A DNA stretch of 64,000 nt from Leptofilum sp965223285 (lineage in GTDB: Bacteria; Chloroflexota; Anaerolineae; Promineifilales; Promineifilaceae), in contig NZ_OZ244997.1 of NCBI RefSeq assembly GCF_965223285.1, positions 2,542,001-2,606,000 on the forward strand. The letters run 5' to 3'. The position numbers were made by a program, and so were the translations under genes. Positions within the stretch are counted from its first letter, which is position 1. Each line of letters begins with the position of its first letter. Under the pieces are notes generated by a model. It did no database searches. It was not told the DNA's origin and saw only the letters and a program-made list of their open reading frames with translations. Shown here in pieces: positions 17,089-25,678 of the stretch.

Positions 17089-18561
17089 ATGATGCCATTA
17101 AAAATGAACCGACGACAATTTCTGGGCAGTGCGAGCTGTGCGGCCGTTGGCTCCGCTTCGCTTTTTTCGACCCTGATGAACCTGCGTATGGCCAATTCGG
17201 CCGCTGCCGAAAACTTACCTATCTCTCAACTTTCCGCCAACGGGCTAGCTGGCGGCAACGATTACAAAGCATTGGTTTGCGTCTTTTTGGCAGGCGGCAA
17301 TGACTCATTCAACATGCTGGTGCCCCGCAGCAATAGTGAATACGGTGAGTACGCCACCATTCGGGCTGATTTGGCCCTACCGCAGGGCGATTTGCTTCCC
17401 ATCGACGCGCTGGACACGGACGGCCGTACCTACGGTGTTCATCCCTCCATGCCAGAGGTGACACAGATGTTTGACGCGGGCCAGCTTGCCTTTGTGGCCA
17501 ATGTGGGCACGCTGGTAGAACCGACCACGCTCGCAGGCATTGAGTCTGGCTTGGCCAAGCTGCCGTTGGGACTGTACTCGCACAGCGACCAGATTATGCA
17601 TTGGCAAACCTCCGTGCCAGACAAGCGTACCGGCTTTGGCTGGGGCGGCCGCACCGCCGATTTGCTCAAATCGCTCAATGACAGCGACGTCATTTCCATG
17701 AACATCTCATTGGCTGGCACCAATCTGTTCCAAACCGGGACGACGCTCACCGAGTACAGCGTCGTGCCCTGGGGCAACGGGGCAGTACAGGTTATTGGCC
17801 ACGACGACATCTGGTGGTCACGCCATATCTTGAAAAACGCAGCCATCGAATCCATGCTGGATTTATCCTACCAAAACCTGTTCGACCAAACCTTTGCCAA
17901 CAGCACGCGCTCAGCCATCGACGGGGCAGAGCTATTTGCCAGTGCTATCGAAGGTGTGCCTGCCTTTACCACCCAGTTTTCGGACAATGACCTATCGAAT
18001 AGCCTATCGATGGTGGCCAAGACAATCGCCATCCGCAATGTGCTTGGCTTCCGGCGGCAAACCTTCTTTGTCATGCTGGGCGGCTGGGACCATCACGATG
18101 AGGTGCTGAACAATCAGGTGACCATGCTTTCCATCGTGAGCCAGGCGATGAAGGAGTTCCAGGACGCCCTGACGGAGCTGGGCATGCAAAACAATGTGGT
18201 GACCTTTACGGCCAGCGATTTCGGCCGTACGCTCACTTCTAATGGGCAAGGCTCAGACCACGCCTGGGGTGGCAACCACATGGTGATGGGTGGTCCCGTG
18301 CGGGGACAGCGCATTTACGGCGATTTTCCATCTTTGTATGAAGATAACCCGCTGGATACTGGGCGAGGGCGACTCATTCCTACCACCTCCTGTGATGAAT
18401 ATTTTGCTGAATTGGCCCTTTGGTTTGGCGTGGCTCCCGGCGATTTGGAGGCAGTGTTCCCGAATATCGGCCGTTTTTACGACATCAGCTCTGAGGAAAC
18501 CCCGCTCAATATGTTGGCGAATTTATCGGAGCAGGTTTTTATTCCCATGGTCACCCGGTAA
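17089..18561 (+). CDS. DUF1501 domain protein with Tat signal
   Basis: A 490-residue exported protein of the DUF1501 family, related to the alkaline phosphatase/sulfatase fold. ATG 17089 (followed at once by a second ATG) has GGAG five bases upstream, so the longer frame from 17059 is rejected. A twin-arginine signal is clear: NRRQFLGSASCAAVG followed by a hydrophobic stretch and an Ala-rich cleavage zone near residues 35-40. Family segments include VCVFLAGGNDSFNMLVPR near 65, GVHPSMPEVTQMFDAGQLAFVANVGTL, SHSDQIMHWQT near 165, VMLGGWDHHDEV near 330 and FGRTLTSNGQGSDHAWGG near 385. The His/Asp-rich motifs suggest a metal site. Paired with DUF1800; joint function unknown. Confidence 0.92.
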   Translation: MMPLKMNRRQFLGSASCAAVGSASLFSTLMNLRMANSAAAENLPISQLSANGLAGGNDYKALVCVFLAGGNDSFNMLVPRSNSEYGEYATIRADLALPQGDLLPIDALDTDGRTYGVHPSMPEVTQMFDAGQLAFVANVGTLVEPTTLAGIESGLAKLPLGLYSHSDQIMHWQTSVPDKRTGFGWGGRTADLLKSLNDSDVISMNISLAGTNLFQTGTTLTEYSVVPWGNGAVQVIGHDDIWWSRHILKNAAIESMLDLSYQNLFDQTFANSTRSAIDGAELFASAIEGVPAFTTQFSDNDLSNSLSMVAKTIAIRNVLGFRRQTFFVMLGGWDHHDEVLNNQVTMLSIVSQAMKEFQDALTELGMQNNVVTFTASDFGRTLTSNGQGSDHAWGGNHMVMGGPVRGQRIYGDFPSLYEDNPLDTGRGRLIPTTSCDEYFAELALWFGVAPGDLEAVFPNIGRFYDISSEETPLNMLANLSEQVFIPMVTR

Positions 18562-18588
18562 AAGATCGAAGGCTGAACCAGTTTGAGT

Positions 18589-19386
18589 CTATTGGCTAGA
18601 TGGATAGTGTGGTGGTTTTTTGCTGCGTAATGCTTCTACGCCAGCCATCATATCCTCGGAGAAGAAGCCGAGCATCTCCAACGCTAACGAATGGTCGAAG
18701 ATGGGGCCAGCCTGGAGCAGCCACTGGTTTAGCGCACGTTTCGTAAAGCGGATGGCATGTCGTGGTCCACTGGCCAGATTGGTGGCAACCGCCATCGCTT
18801 TATCCAGCAGTTCCGCATCTGGTACGCACAGGCTCACCAAGCCCATGCGCTCGGCTTCTGGGCCAGAAACAAAGTCACTGGTCATGAGATAATATTTGGC
18901 TTTAGCCATGCCGCACAGCAGCGGCCAGATGATGGCAGCGTGGTCGCCAGCAGCTACACCCATGCGCACATGCCCGTCGGCCAACCGGGCACTTTCCCCA
19001 GCAATGGAAATGTCGGCTAAGAGTGCTACGACTAATCCCGCACCAACGGCCGCTCCGTTAATGGCCGAAATAATTGGTTTGCTGCAATGGAGCATGTTGT
19101 AAACCAAATCCCGCGCCTCATCCAAAATGCGAATGACCTCATCGTGGTTTTGGTATGCATTTTCCACCAGCTTCAGGTCGCCCCCGGCCGAGAAGGCACG
19201 GCCCGCCCCGGTGACGACGGCCACATGTACGTCCGGGTCACGGTCAATGGTGCGCCACACCTCAACCAGTTCGGTATGCAAACGCGCGTCGGCAGCATTC
19301 AAAACCTCTGGCCTGTTCAAGGTCATCCACAAAATGCGTGGTTCCCGCTTTTCAAATAAGATGTGCTGGAAATCTTCGTAGTTCAT
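18589..19386 (-). CDS. enoyl-CoA hydratase/isomerase paralogue
   Basis: A 265-residue crotonase-family enzyme on the minus strand. I start at ATG 19386 (MNYEDFQHILFEK) because AAGGACAAAAT precedes it; the longer frame to 19455 translates a heptad repeat and is rejected. Landmarks: MTLNRPEVLNAADARLH, the oxyanion segment AFSAGGDLKLVEN, INGAAVGAGLVVALLADI, and GVAAGDHAAIIWPLL. The second helix reads VGAGLVVALL where hydratases carry the catalytic Glu (as GGGCELA in the paralogue at 10168), so the Glu is absent and the chemistry may be different, for example isomerisation, hydrolysis or lyase activity. It converges with the DUF1501 gene with only about 27 bp between. Confidence 0.88.
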   Translation of the reverse strand: MNYEDFQHILFEKREPRILWMTLNRPEVLNAADARLHTELVEVWRTIDRDPDVHVAVVTGAGRAFSAGGDLKLVENAYQNHDEVIRILDEARDLVYNMLHCSKPIISAINGAAVGAGLVVALLADISIAGESARLADGHVRMGVAAGDHAAIIWPLLCGMAKAKYYLMTSDFVSGPEAERMGLVSLCVPDAELLDKAMAVATNLASGPRHAIRFTKRALNQWLLQAGPIFDHSLALEMLGFFSEDMMAGVEALRSKKPPHYPSSQ

Positions 19387-19407
19387 ATTTTGTCCTTGGG
19401 TACGAGT

Positions 19408-19463
19408 GGTTAGTGGCTGGTGGTTAGTTGGTTTGCACCAGCAACCAGCCGCCAACCACCAGG
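19408..19463. repeat. STRR-like heptad repeat (GGTGGTTAGTGGCT type)
   Basis: Units GGTTAGT-GGCTGGT-GGTTAGT are followed by the complementary CAGCAACCAGCCGCCAACCACC, so a hairpin can form. Related loci are at 24304-24412 and 52830-52882. Confidence 0.7.
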
Positions 19464-19537
19464 ACCATTTTAGCGGAGGCAGAAACAGTGTGCCAAATCA
19501 TTTTGGACACAAGACTGCTTCCGGTGATAATTGAGTT

Positions 19538-20608
19538 ATGGATATGAATAGCATTGGCATGATTGTTTTGCGCACGGCCGTTTTCCTTCTCGGCATCTTC
19601 ATCATTGGTGGAACGCTCATCGCCGCCATCAAAACGTTTATTTTGCCGCGTGGCGTCAACGTTTGGCTGACGCGCGTCTTGTTTCGCTCGATTGGCTTCT
19701 TTTTCCGGCTGCGGGTGCGCCGGGCCACATATGAAGATCGCGACCGAATCATGGCTTTTTTCCCACCCCTGGCGCTTTTCCTGATGCCAATGATCTTGCT
19801 AGTGCTGATTTTGGTGGGGTACATGTGCATGTTTTGGGCACTGGAGCCACGGCCGTTTCCTGAGCTATTCTTTTTAAGCGGTTCTTCCCTGCTGACGCTG
19901 GGGTATGCTTCGGTGAATACCACCGGCTCTAAAATTTTGGAATTTTCTGAAGCGATGATTGGGTTGGTATTGATTGCCATGCTGATTGCCTATTTGCCCA
20001 CGATGTACAGCGCATTTGCTCGCCGGGAAACGGCCGTTGTTCTTTGGGAGTCGCGGGCAGGGTCACCACCCACCGTGGCTGAAATGGTTGCTCGCTCACA
20101 CCGCACCGGGGAGCTGGAGCGGCTGCGCGACGTCTGGCTGACGTGGCAAACCTGGTTCGCCGAGCTCGAGGAAAGTCATACGTCGCTGTCACCCCTCGTC
20201 TTCTTCCGGTCGCTGCAGCCGCAGCGTTCCTGGATTACGGCCGCAGGCAATGTGATGGATTCGGCTGCGTTTATCCTCTCCACAGTCGATGTTCGCTTCG
20301 AGCCACAAGCGGCTTTTTGCATTCGGGCTGGATTTTTGGCATTGCGCCAAATTGCTGACTTCTTCAATTTACCCCACGAGGCCAACCCCACGGCCGACAT
20401 GCCCATCAGCATCAGCCGCTACGAATTTGATCAGGTATGCGAAGAATTGATCGCGGCTGGCGTGCCGTTGATAGCAGACCGAGACCAGGCGTGGCGCGAT
20501 TTTTCTGGCTGGCGCATCAATTATGACGACGTGTTGTTGACGCTGGCTGCCCTTACCCGCGCTCCATATGCTCCCTGGATTTCCGACAGATCGGCACTGA
20601 CCCGCTAG
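19538..20608 (+). CDS. membrane protein with two-TM ion-channel-like pore segment
   Basis: A 356-residue protein with an N-terminal membrane helix (about 8-30), two more hydrophobic segments (about 70-100 and 135-155) and a cytosolic C-terminal domain of about 190 residues. Between the last two helices lies PELFFLSGSSLLTLGYASVN, which resembles the pore helix and filter of two-pore-type potassium channels (T-x-G-Y), followed by an inner helix EAMIGLVLIAMLIAYLPTMYSA. The C-terminus is mostly helical, contains no RCK Rossmann motif, and is not recognised. I read it as a channel-like protein; ion selectivity is not demonstrated. A bidirectional hairpin separates it from the convergent ABC genes. 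Confidence 0.65.
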   Translation: MDMNSIGMIVLRTAVFLLGIFIIGGTLIAAIKTFILPRGVNVWLTRVLFRSIGFFFRLRVRRATYEDRDRIMAFFPPLALFLMPMILLVLILVGYMCMFWALEPRPFPELFFLSGSSLLTLGYASVNTTGSKILEFSEAMIGLVLIAMLIAYLPTMYSAFARRETAVVLWESRAGSPPTVAEMVARSHRTGELERLRDVWLTWQTWFAELEESHTSLSPLVFFRSLQPQRSWITAAGNVMDSAAFILSTVDVRFEPQAAFCIRAGFLALRQIADFFNLPHEANPTADMPISISRYEFDQVCEELIAAGVPLIADRDQAWRDFSGWRINYDDVLLTLAALTRAPYAPWISDRSALTR

Positions 20609-20612
20609 TAGC

Positions 20613-20653
20613 CGCGGATTCTTTCCGCGTGTGAAACGCGGAAAGAATCCGCG
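20613..20653. terminator. bidirectional hairpin between convergent genes
   Basis: CGCGGATTCTTTCCGCG, a seven-base loop TGTGAAA and CGCGGAAAGAATCCGCG: a 17-bp perfect stem, extended outward by GTAG/CTAC after one small offset. It sits between the channel-like gene and the ABC operon. Confidence 0.8.
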
Positions 20654-20670
20654 ACTACAAAAACAAGGGG

Positions 20671-22461
20671 TTACTGAATATCTCCCTCCCACAGCCGCTG
20701 CATTTCAGCACTGGTGGTGAGTAATTCCTCGAGAGCACCTTCTGACTCGATACGGCCGTCTTTTAACACCAAAATATGATCCGCCCGCCGCAACGCCGCC
20801 CGCCGATGCGACACCACCAGGCAGGTTGGTGGCTGCGCCTGGGCAAACAGTTGTTCCCATAATTGTTTCTCAGTGTTCACATCCAGTGCGCTGGAGAGGT
20901 CATCAAAGACATACAGCTCCGCCTCGCGCAAAAACATGCGGGCCGTGGCCGAACGCTGAATCTGTCCGCCAGACAGCTTTACCCCTTTGGGCCCCACCAT
21001 TGTGTCCAGCCCATTTTCCAGCTGCGCCACATCTTCATGCAGGATGGCCGCTTCGATGGCGGCAGGAATGTTGACGCGATCTTCTGGCAGGCCGAGCAGC
21101 AGGTTTTGCCGCAGCGTGTCGCTGAACAGGCGGGGTACCTGCGCCGTGTACGCCGTACGTGGCGGCACGAAGAATTCCGCAGGCTGGGGAACTAATTCGC
21201 CATTCCAGCGAATTTCGCCAGATTGGTGGGGCAGCAAGCCCAGCAAGGCGCGCAGCAACGTTGTTTTGCCCGCGCCAATGCGTCCCGTAATCACGGTAAA
21301 AGAACCTGGATACAGGTGCAGGTTAATGTCCTTGATGCCACGCCCTGAATCCGGGTGGATGTAGGTGAGATTTTGCATGGAGAGGCTGTTGAGCTGGTGC
21401 ACGGCCGTTTTCTCCACAAACGGTATTTCTGGTAACTCACCCGCCAGATGGACTGGCCGATGCCGCACCAAGCTAAGCGGCGCGGCCCCCTGCAGCAGCC
21501 GCACCATCCGGCTGACGGCAACGGTTGCCTGCCGATAACGCGCCAGCAAGAAGCCCAGGAAGCTGGCAAACCCGGTCGTGTTGCCCAAGTAGGCCACAAA
21601 CAGCGAGAAGTCGCCGACGGTAAACTCACCAGCCTGCAAACTTTGTGCCGCCAGCAGCAAAATGATGGCTGTGCCGATGTTGCCCGAATTTTGGAAGACA
21701 GAGCCAAGCACCTCGTTGAACAGCCGATCTTTTAAAGCAGCTTGCCGTCGCTTTTCGTTGAGCGTATCGAAATAGTCAATCACCCGGTCTTCGGCCGAAG
21801 CAACCTTAATGGCCTGCACCGCGCCAAACGATTCAGCAATGAAGCCAGTGACGATGCCGCTGCGTTTACGCATCTCTTGCCGATACCTCTGGATGCGCCC
21901 GGTGGCACTGTTAGTAACCAGTGCCACTAGCAGGAGTGGCAGCAAGGCAATCAGGGCAATTGGGGCATTGATGCTCATCATGATGGCCAGAGCAAAGACG
22001 AGAAAGACGCCGTTGGCGGTTACGTCGTTGACCCAGAGAGCAAAAAACGGCAGCTCCCACACATCGCCCCGGAAGCGGCTAATGGCTTCGCCGGGGGCTT
22101 CTGGTAGCGCGTTGGCACCGGGGCGTGCCATGATGCGGCCCAGCATATTGTTGTGCATCAGCGCGTGGGAATGGAGCATAAACGGCCGATTCATTTTGAT
22201 CATGCCCCGTCGTGCCCCCATCCGCCCAATGGCAACGACCAGCAGCAGCGCAACCAAGGTTGTTAGGTCAAAGGCAGCGGCCGCTTCGTTGGTGAGCAGG
22301 TCGAAGAAGTAGCGAATCACCAGCGGTGGCCCCAGCAAACCCATGAGCAACGCAATCAACGATAGCAGGTTGAAAAAGTGTGGCCACGGCTTGAAGCGAA
22401 TCAAAGCCAGAATGAATTTCCAGGTTGGGGTTTCCACATTTGTTCGTTTAGTAGTCGTCAT
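20671..22461 (-). CDS. ABC exporter half-transporter (permease-ATPase), degenerate catalytic Glu
   Basis: A 596-residue fused membrane-ATPase protein. Six hydrophobic segments fill about residues 1-310, then the nucleotide-binding domain: Walker A GRIGAGKTTLLRALLG near 400, signature LSGGQIQRSATARMF near 500, Walker B LYVFDDLSSALD and switch His in VVSHRRAALR. The residue after Walker B is Asp where the catalytic Glu normally sits (DE), while the signature is canonical. This matches heterodimeric exporters in which one ATP site is degenerate. AGGAGGAAC precedes the ATG. It is encoded just after the second half-transporter (22539-24293), so the two form one operon and probably one transporter. 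Substrate unknown; lipids, drugs or peptides are typical. Confidence 0.92.
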   Translation of the reverse strand: MTTTKRTNVETPTWKFILALIRFKPWPHFFNLLSLIALLMGLLGPPLVIRYFFDLLTNEAAAAFDLTTLVALLLVVAIGRMGARRGMIKMNRPFMLHSHALMHNNMLGRIMARPGANALPEAPGEAISRFRGDVWELPFFALWVNDVTANGVFLVFALAIMMSINAPIALIALLPLLLVALVTNSATGRIQRYRQEMRKRSGIVTGFIAESFGAVQAIKVASAEDRVIDYFDTLNEKRRQAALKDRLFNEVLGSVFQNSGNIGTAIILLLAAQSLQAGEFTVGDFSLFVAYLGNTTGFASFLGFLLARYRQATVAVSRMVRLLQGAAPLSLVRHRPVHLAGELPEIPFVEKTAVHQLNSLSMQNLTYIHPDSGRGIKDINLHLYPGSFTVITGRIGAGKTTLLRALLGLLPHQSGEIRWNGELVPQPAEFFVPPRTAYTAQVPRLFSDTLRQNLLLGLPEDRVNIPAAIEAAILHEDVAQLENGLDTMVGPKGVKLSGGQIQRSATARMFLREAELYVFDDLSSALDVNTEKQLWEQLFAQAQPPTCLVVSHRRAALRRADHILVLKDGRIESEGALEELLTTSAEMQRLWEGDIQ

Positions 22462-22499
22462 GTTCCTCCTTAATAGTGTGCGTGTTTGCAGGTCTGCAA

Positions 22500-22560
22500 G
22501 TCACTTGCCACTTGCCACTTGCATACTTGCATACTTGTTCACTTGCTTACTTGCATACTC
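22500..22560. repeat. short tandem repeat CACTTGC / ACTTGCAT
   Basis: Runs of CACTTGC heptads followed by ACTTGCAT octads between the two ABC genes. The repeat reaches into the end of the upstream ABC gene, whose last codons (Ser-Met-Gln-Val-Ser-Lys-stop) are made from it. Confidence 0.75.
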
Positions 22561-24293
22561 TCCACTTCCAATCCCGTCCGCAGCAACTCCGCAAAGTGAG
22601 AGTCTGGATTGTGGGCCAATGCGTCGTAGGTATCGTGTTCTAGGATACGGCCGTTGCCCAACACCATAATCTTGTCCGCCCGGTGTACCGTGGTGAGCCG
22701 ATGGGCCACAATGATGCCCGTGCGGTTGTGCAGCAGCTTGTCCACCGCCCGCTCGATGAGCTGCTCGGTAGCCGGGTCTAATCGAGACGACGCTTCATCC
22801 AAAATGACGAGGCCAGGGTCTTGCAAAAAGACGCGGGTAAAGGCGAGCAGCTGCGCTTCCCCGGCGGAGAGGCTGGCACCATCAGAAGCCAGTTCGGTGT
22901 CTAGGCCGTCGGGCAGCGAGGCAAACCAGTCGCCCAGCCCCAGGTCGTGCAGCACGGCCAGAATACGCTCATCGGGGATGGCAGGGTTGAAGAAGGTGAG
23001 ATTGTTGCGCACGGAGGCGCGGAAAAGCTGCACTTCCTGGGTGACCATGCCCACCTTTTGGCGCAAGTGGCTGAGTGGCAAGGTTTGGATGTTCTGCGAA
23101 TTTAGGCAAACAGCCCCATCCGTCACCTCGTACAGCCGGAACAGCAGCCGGGTGAGGGTGGTTTTACCGCTGCCCGTGCGGCCTAGCAATCCCAGCACCT
23201 CGCCCGGTGCCAGCCGGAATTTGATGTCGCGCAAAATCAGCTCGTCGTGGTAGGCAAAGTTGACCTGCTCGAAGGCAACACCCAATGGCCCATCGGGCAG
23301 GCGAGCTTGCCCATTGTCGCGGATGCGGCTGGTTTCACGGTAAAGTTGCTCTACCCGATCAATGCCTGCGGCTGCTTGCTGCATCGTTTCAATCTGATTG
23401 CTAATTTCGCGCAGCGGCCGAAAGATGGCGTTGGTGTAGCTAATCACCAAATAAACCGTTCCCACCGTTAGCACTCCGGCACGATACAAGTAGTAGCCTG
23501 ACAAAATGGCGATGAGCTGCCCAATAGTGAACAAGCCAATCCAGGACAAGATAATGACGATGCTTTTGTCTGCCCCTTCGATCTCTTTGTGCATTCGCTG
23601 GCGGCTAAAGACGGCCAAGCGTCGCATGACGTATGGCACGGCACCGCTGGCGCGAATATCTTCAGTGCCGCCAAGTTGCTCCTCAATGAAACCCATCAGG
23701 TCGGCGTTGGCTTCACGGGCAGCTTTCCAGGCGGGCACGGCGATTTGGCGCAGTTTGCTAAGGCCGATGAGGGAGACGGCCGTAAACAGCCCCAACGCCA
23801 ATGAAATCCGCCAATCTTCCCACAGCAGCACGACGAGTACACCCACAATCAGCAGCAGGTTGCCCACAATGCGGATGATGAACTGGGCAAAGAAGATGGC
23901 GATATTGGCCACGTCGCCGTCGATGCGCTCGATCATTTCACCGGGCGTGTGTTCATTATGAAATGACATATCCAGCCGCAGGCAGTGGCGAGCCAGGTCG
24001 GCGCGGAGCTGATTGGTCGATTGCCAACCCACGTCTTCGCCCACGTAGGTGGCGGCCACGCCCACCAGTTGCAGCAGCAGTGACGTTCCCAAGAAGACAA
24101 CCCCGGCCCAGATGAGCGGTTGGCTGTCTGTGGTGGATACGGCCGTATCAATGAAGCTGCGAATGATTTGCGGGTTAACCAATTGCAATGCCAATGTGGC
24201 AAAGATTAGCCCGGCGAGCAGATACACTTTGCGCCGCAGGGGATACAGATATTGAAACATCAAATCCCCGTAGCGACGGATTGGTAACTCCAT
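22539..24293 (-). CDS. ABC exporter half-transporter, partner subunit with variant signature
   Basis: A 584-residue permease-ATPase. Start ATG 24293 (MELPIRRYG) is fixed by CGAGGAGGAAAA; the longer frame runs into a repeat. The membrane part covers about residues 1-310. The ATPase has Walker A GLLGRTGSGKTTLTRLLFR near 370, the ABC signature replaced by LSAGEAQLLAFTRVF near 475, a full Walker B with catalytic Glu (LVILDEASSRLD) and the switch segment IVAHRLTTVHRAD. So this subunit supplies a good Glu and a poor signature, whereas its partner supplies the opposite pair; in a heterodimer, one complete ATP site would combine this Glu with the partner's LSGGQ. The last residues come from the intergenic repeat. 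Confidence 0.92.
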   Translation of the reverse strand: MELPIRRYGDLMFQYLYPLRRKVYLLAGLIFATLALQLVNPQIIRSFIDTAVSTTDSQPLIWAGVVFLGTSLLLQLVGVAATYVGEDVGWQSTNQLRADLARHCLRLDMSFHNEHTPGEMIERIDGDVANIAIFFAQFIIRIVGNLLLIVGVLVVLLWEDWRISLALGLFTAVSLIGLSKLRQIAVPAWKAAREANADLMGFIEEQLGGTEDIRASGAVPYVMRRLAVFSRQRMHKEIEGADKSIVIILSWIGLFTIGQLIAILSGYYLYRAGVLTVGTVYLVISYTNAIFRPLREISNQIETMQQAAAGIDRVEQLYRETSRIRDNGQARLPDGPLGVAFEQVNFAYHDELILRDIKFRLAPGEVLGLLGRTGSGKTTLTRLLFRLYEVTDGAVCLNSQNIQTLPLSHLRQKVGMVTQEVQLFRASVRNNLTFFNPAIPDERILAVLHDLGLGDWFASLPDGLDTELASDGASLSAGEAQLLAFTRVFLQDPGLVILDEASSRLDPATEQLIERAVDKLLHNRTGIIVAHRLTTVHRADKIMVLGNGRILEHDTYDALAHNPDSHFAELLRTGLEVESMQVSK

Positions 24294-24303
24294 TTTTCCT
24301 CCT

Positions 24304-24412
24304 CGAATAGTGGATAGTGGATAGTGGTTGGTGGTTAGTAATAATTTCGGCAATAAGCAAATCGCCGCAAGCGACCAGCAACCAGCCACTATTTACTAGC
24401 AACCAAAACTTT
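24304..24412. repeat. STRR-like heptad repeat (GTGGATA/GTGGTTG type)
   Basis: GTGGATAGTGGATAGTGG and GGTGGTTAGTAA on one side, AACCAGCCACTATTTACTAG on the other, able to pair. Same family as 19408-19463 and 52830-52882. Located directly upstream of the ABC operon. Confidence 0.65.
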
Positions 24413-24695
24413 TATTCAATTGTTGGCAAAAAATTGCGGATTACGAGAATGGCCAACGGCCGTTAACGGCCAGTGGCTGGCTCGACCAACCGATGATTAC
24501 CAGATATGGTAAACCCAGAAGGGAGCAGCTGCATGAATTTGTGGGGAGTTGTGTAACAGAAACATATTGGGAGATTCTCCTTTGTGATGCCAGACTTCCT
24601 GACACCAGCACTGTTACAAGCTAACTGGAACAGTTAGCCAAAAGACACACGAAACGCCAGTCTACCACAGCTAAACGAACCTGCCAACAGAAATT
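24413..24695. other. intergenic region left of the IS
   Basis: About 280 bp with one ACGGCCGT (near 24457), an imperfect repeat around 24625-24650 (GCTAACTGGAACAGTTAGC, a perfect-armed small hairpin), and the left copy of the direct repeat that flanks the insertion sequence. No gene seen. Confidence 0.5.
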
Positions 24696-25531
24696 AGGGC
24701 TGTTTCAAAGTCGAAGAATGTCTAATGCTCTGGTAGGGTCAGCCGAAAAGGCATCAATGGCCTCAGAAATAAAGAAATGGAGGCTCGTTTCTGGGCTGTG
24801 GCTGGGCAAACCGTGCTTCCAACGACCAAAGCAAGCGGGGATGATTGCCTTTGACATACATCAAATAATGACCCCCAGCTTGTCGAATCTGACGCACAAT
24901 CGCTCTTTGAGTGAGCAATGCATCCACCGTAATGACCAATCCCTTCAGCAGCAATCGCTCAAGTAAAGGGGGGACACAGCTGATTTCATTGGTTTTGTCT
25001 TCTACCGCTGCTTGAGTAAGCACAATGCGTAACTGATGACACACAGCCGAAACAAGGAAAGCATTGGGGCTGCCCAATGAAGCGGCGCGTCGAATGCTTT
25101 TGCCATCGATAGCAATGCCCCGAGCAATGCCTGCTGCGACTAATTCTTGATGGACTTGATGCACCCATGCTTGAATACTGGCTTCAAGGGCTTCTGGTTT
25201 TATCTGCCAGAATACGCGACACAACATAGCGGCCGATGGGTGATGGTGTGGCTTGATACCTAGGCGCGATTTGCGCCCTGCTGGCATATATTTGCCCCAT
25301 CTTGCCATGCCCCGAGCACTTGTTTTGCCACAGAGCATAGCCAGCACGATAAAATTGAACAGACTAATCAAACTATATCGCTTGCCGCGCGGCTTGCGCC
25401 AATCGGCTATCGGGTCGAAAATGGTGACTAGAGGTGGAATTGTAATTTGCATGTTTCCGCTCCTTGCAGGGATTTTGGAAACTATGCTGCAATTTCACCT
25501 TTTTTGCGACTGCCGACTTTGAAACAGCCCT
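24696..25531 (-). mobile_element. ISAs1-like insertion sequence, internally shortened
   Basis: Ends are the inverted repeats AGGGCTGTTTCAAAGTCG (24696-24713) and CGACTTTGAAACAGCCCT (25514-25531), identical over 18 bp. Total length is about 836 bp, short for the family (usually about 1.2-1.4 kb), because the 3' part of the transposase gene is missing. The element carries no ACGGCCGT. Intact ends mean it could still be mobilised by a complete relative in the genome. Confidence 0.85.
24763..25452 (-). pseudogene. ISAs1-family transposase, C-terminally truncated
   Basis: A 229-codon frame with the family's N-terminal domain (DPIADWRKPRGKRYSLISLF near residue 14, LAMLCGKTSARGMARWG) and the first part of the DDE catalytic domain: IAIDGKSIRRA near 115 with the first Asp, KTNEISCVPPLL near 152, VITVDALLTQRAIVRQI near 170 with the second Asp, and GGHYLMYVKGNH near 192. 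Normal members have about 370-400 residues; the final catalytic Glu region is absent and the frame ends within 70 bp of the IS end. Deletion inside the element is the simplest explanation. Not expected to be active. Confidence 0.85.
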
Positions 25532-25678
25532 ACCTGCCAACAGAAATCCGGTAACGATTTTTAGCATATCCAAAGTTATGTTTCTTGATGGCGAAATGAT
25601 ACAATTGTCGTTAAGGGGGCAAAAGGGTGACATTTAAGCGGATATTGCCGCTTGAACGTGGGAGGGGGTGGATAATCG

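Larger units (their letters stand above)
24679..25547. repeat. 16-bp direct repeats flanking the IS
   Basis: ACCTGCCAACAGAAAT is present at 24679-24694 and at 25532-25547, immediately outside the two IS ends. It looks like a target duplication, although 15-16 bp is longer than the 8-10 bp I would expect for the ISAs1 family. Confidence 0.75.
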
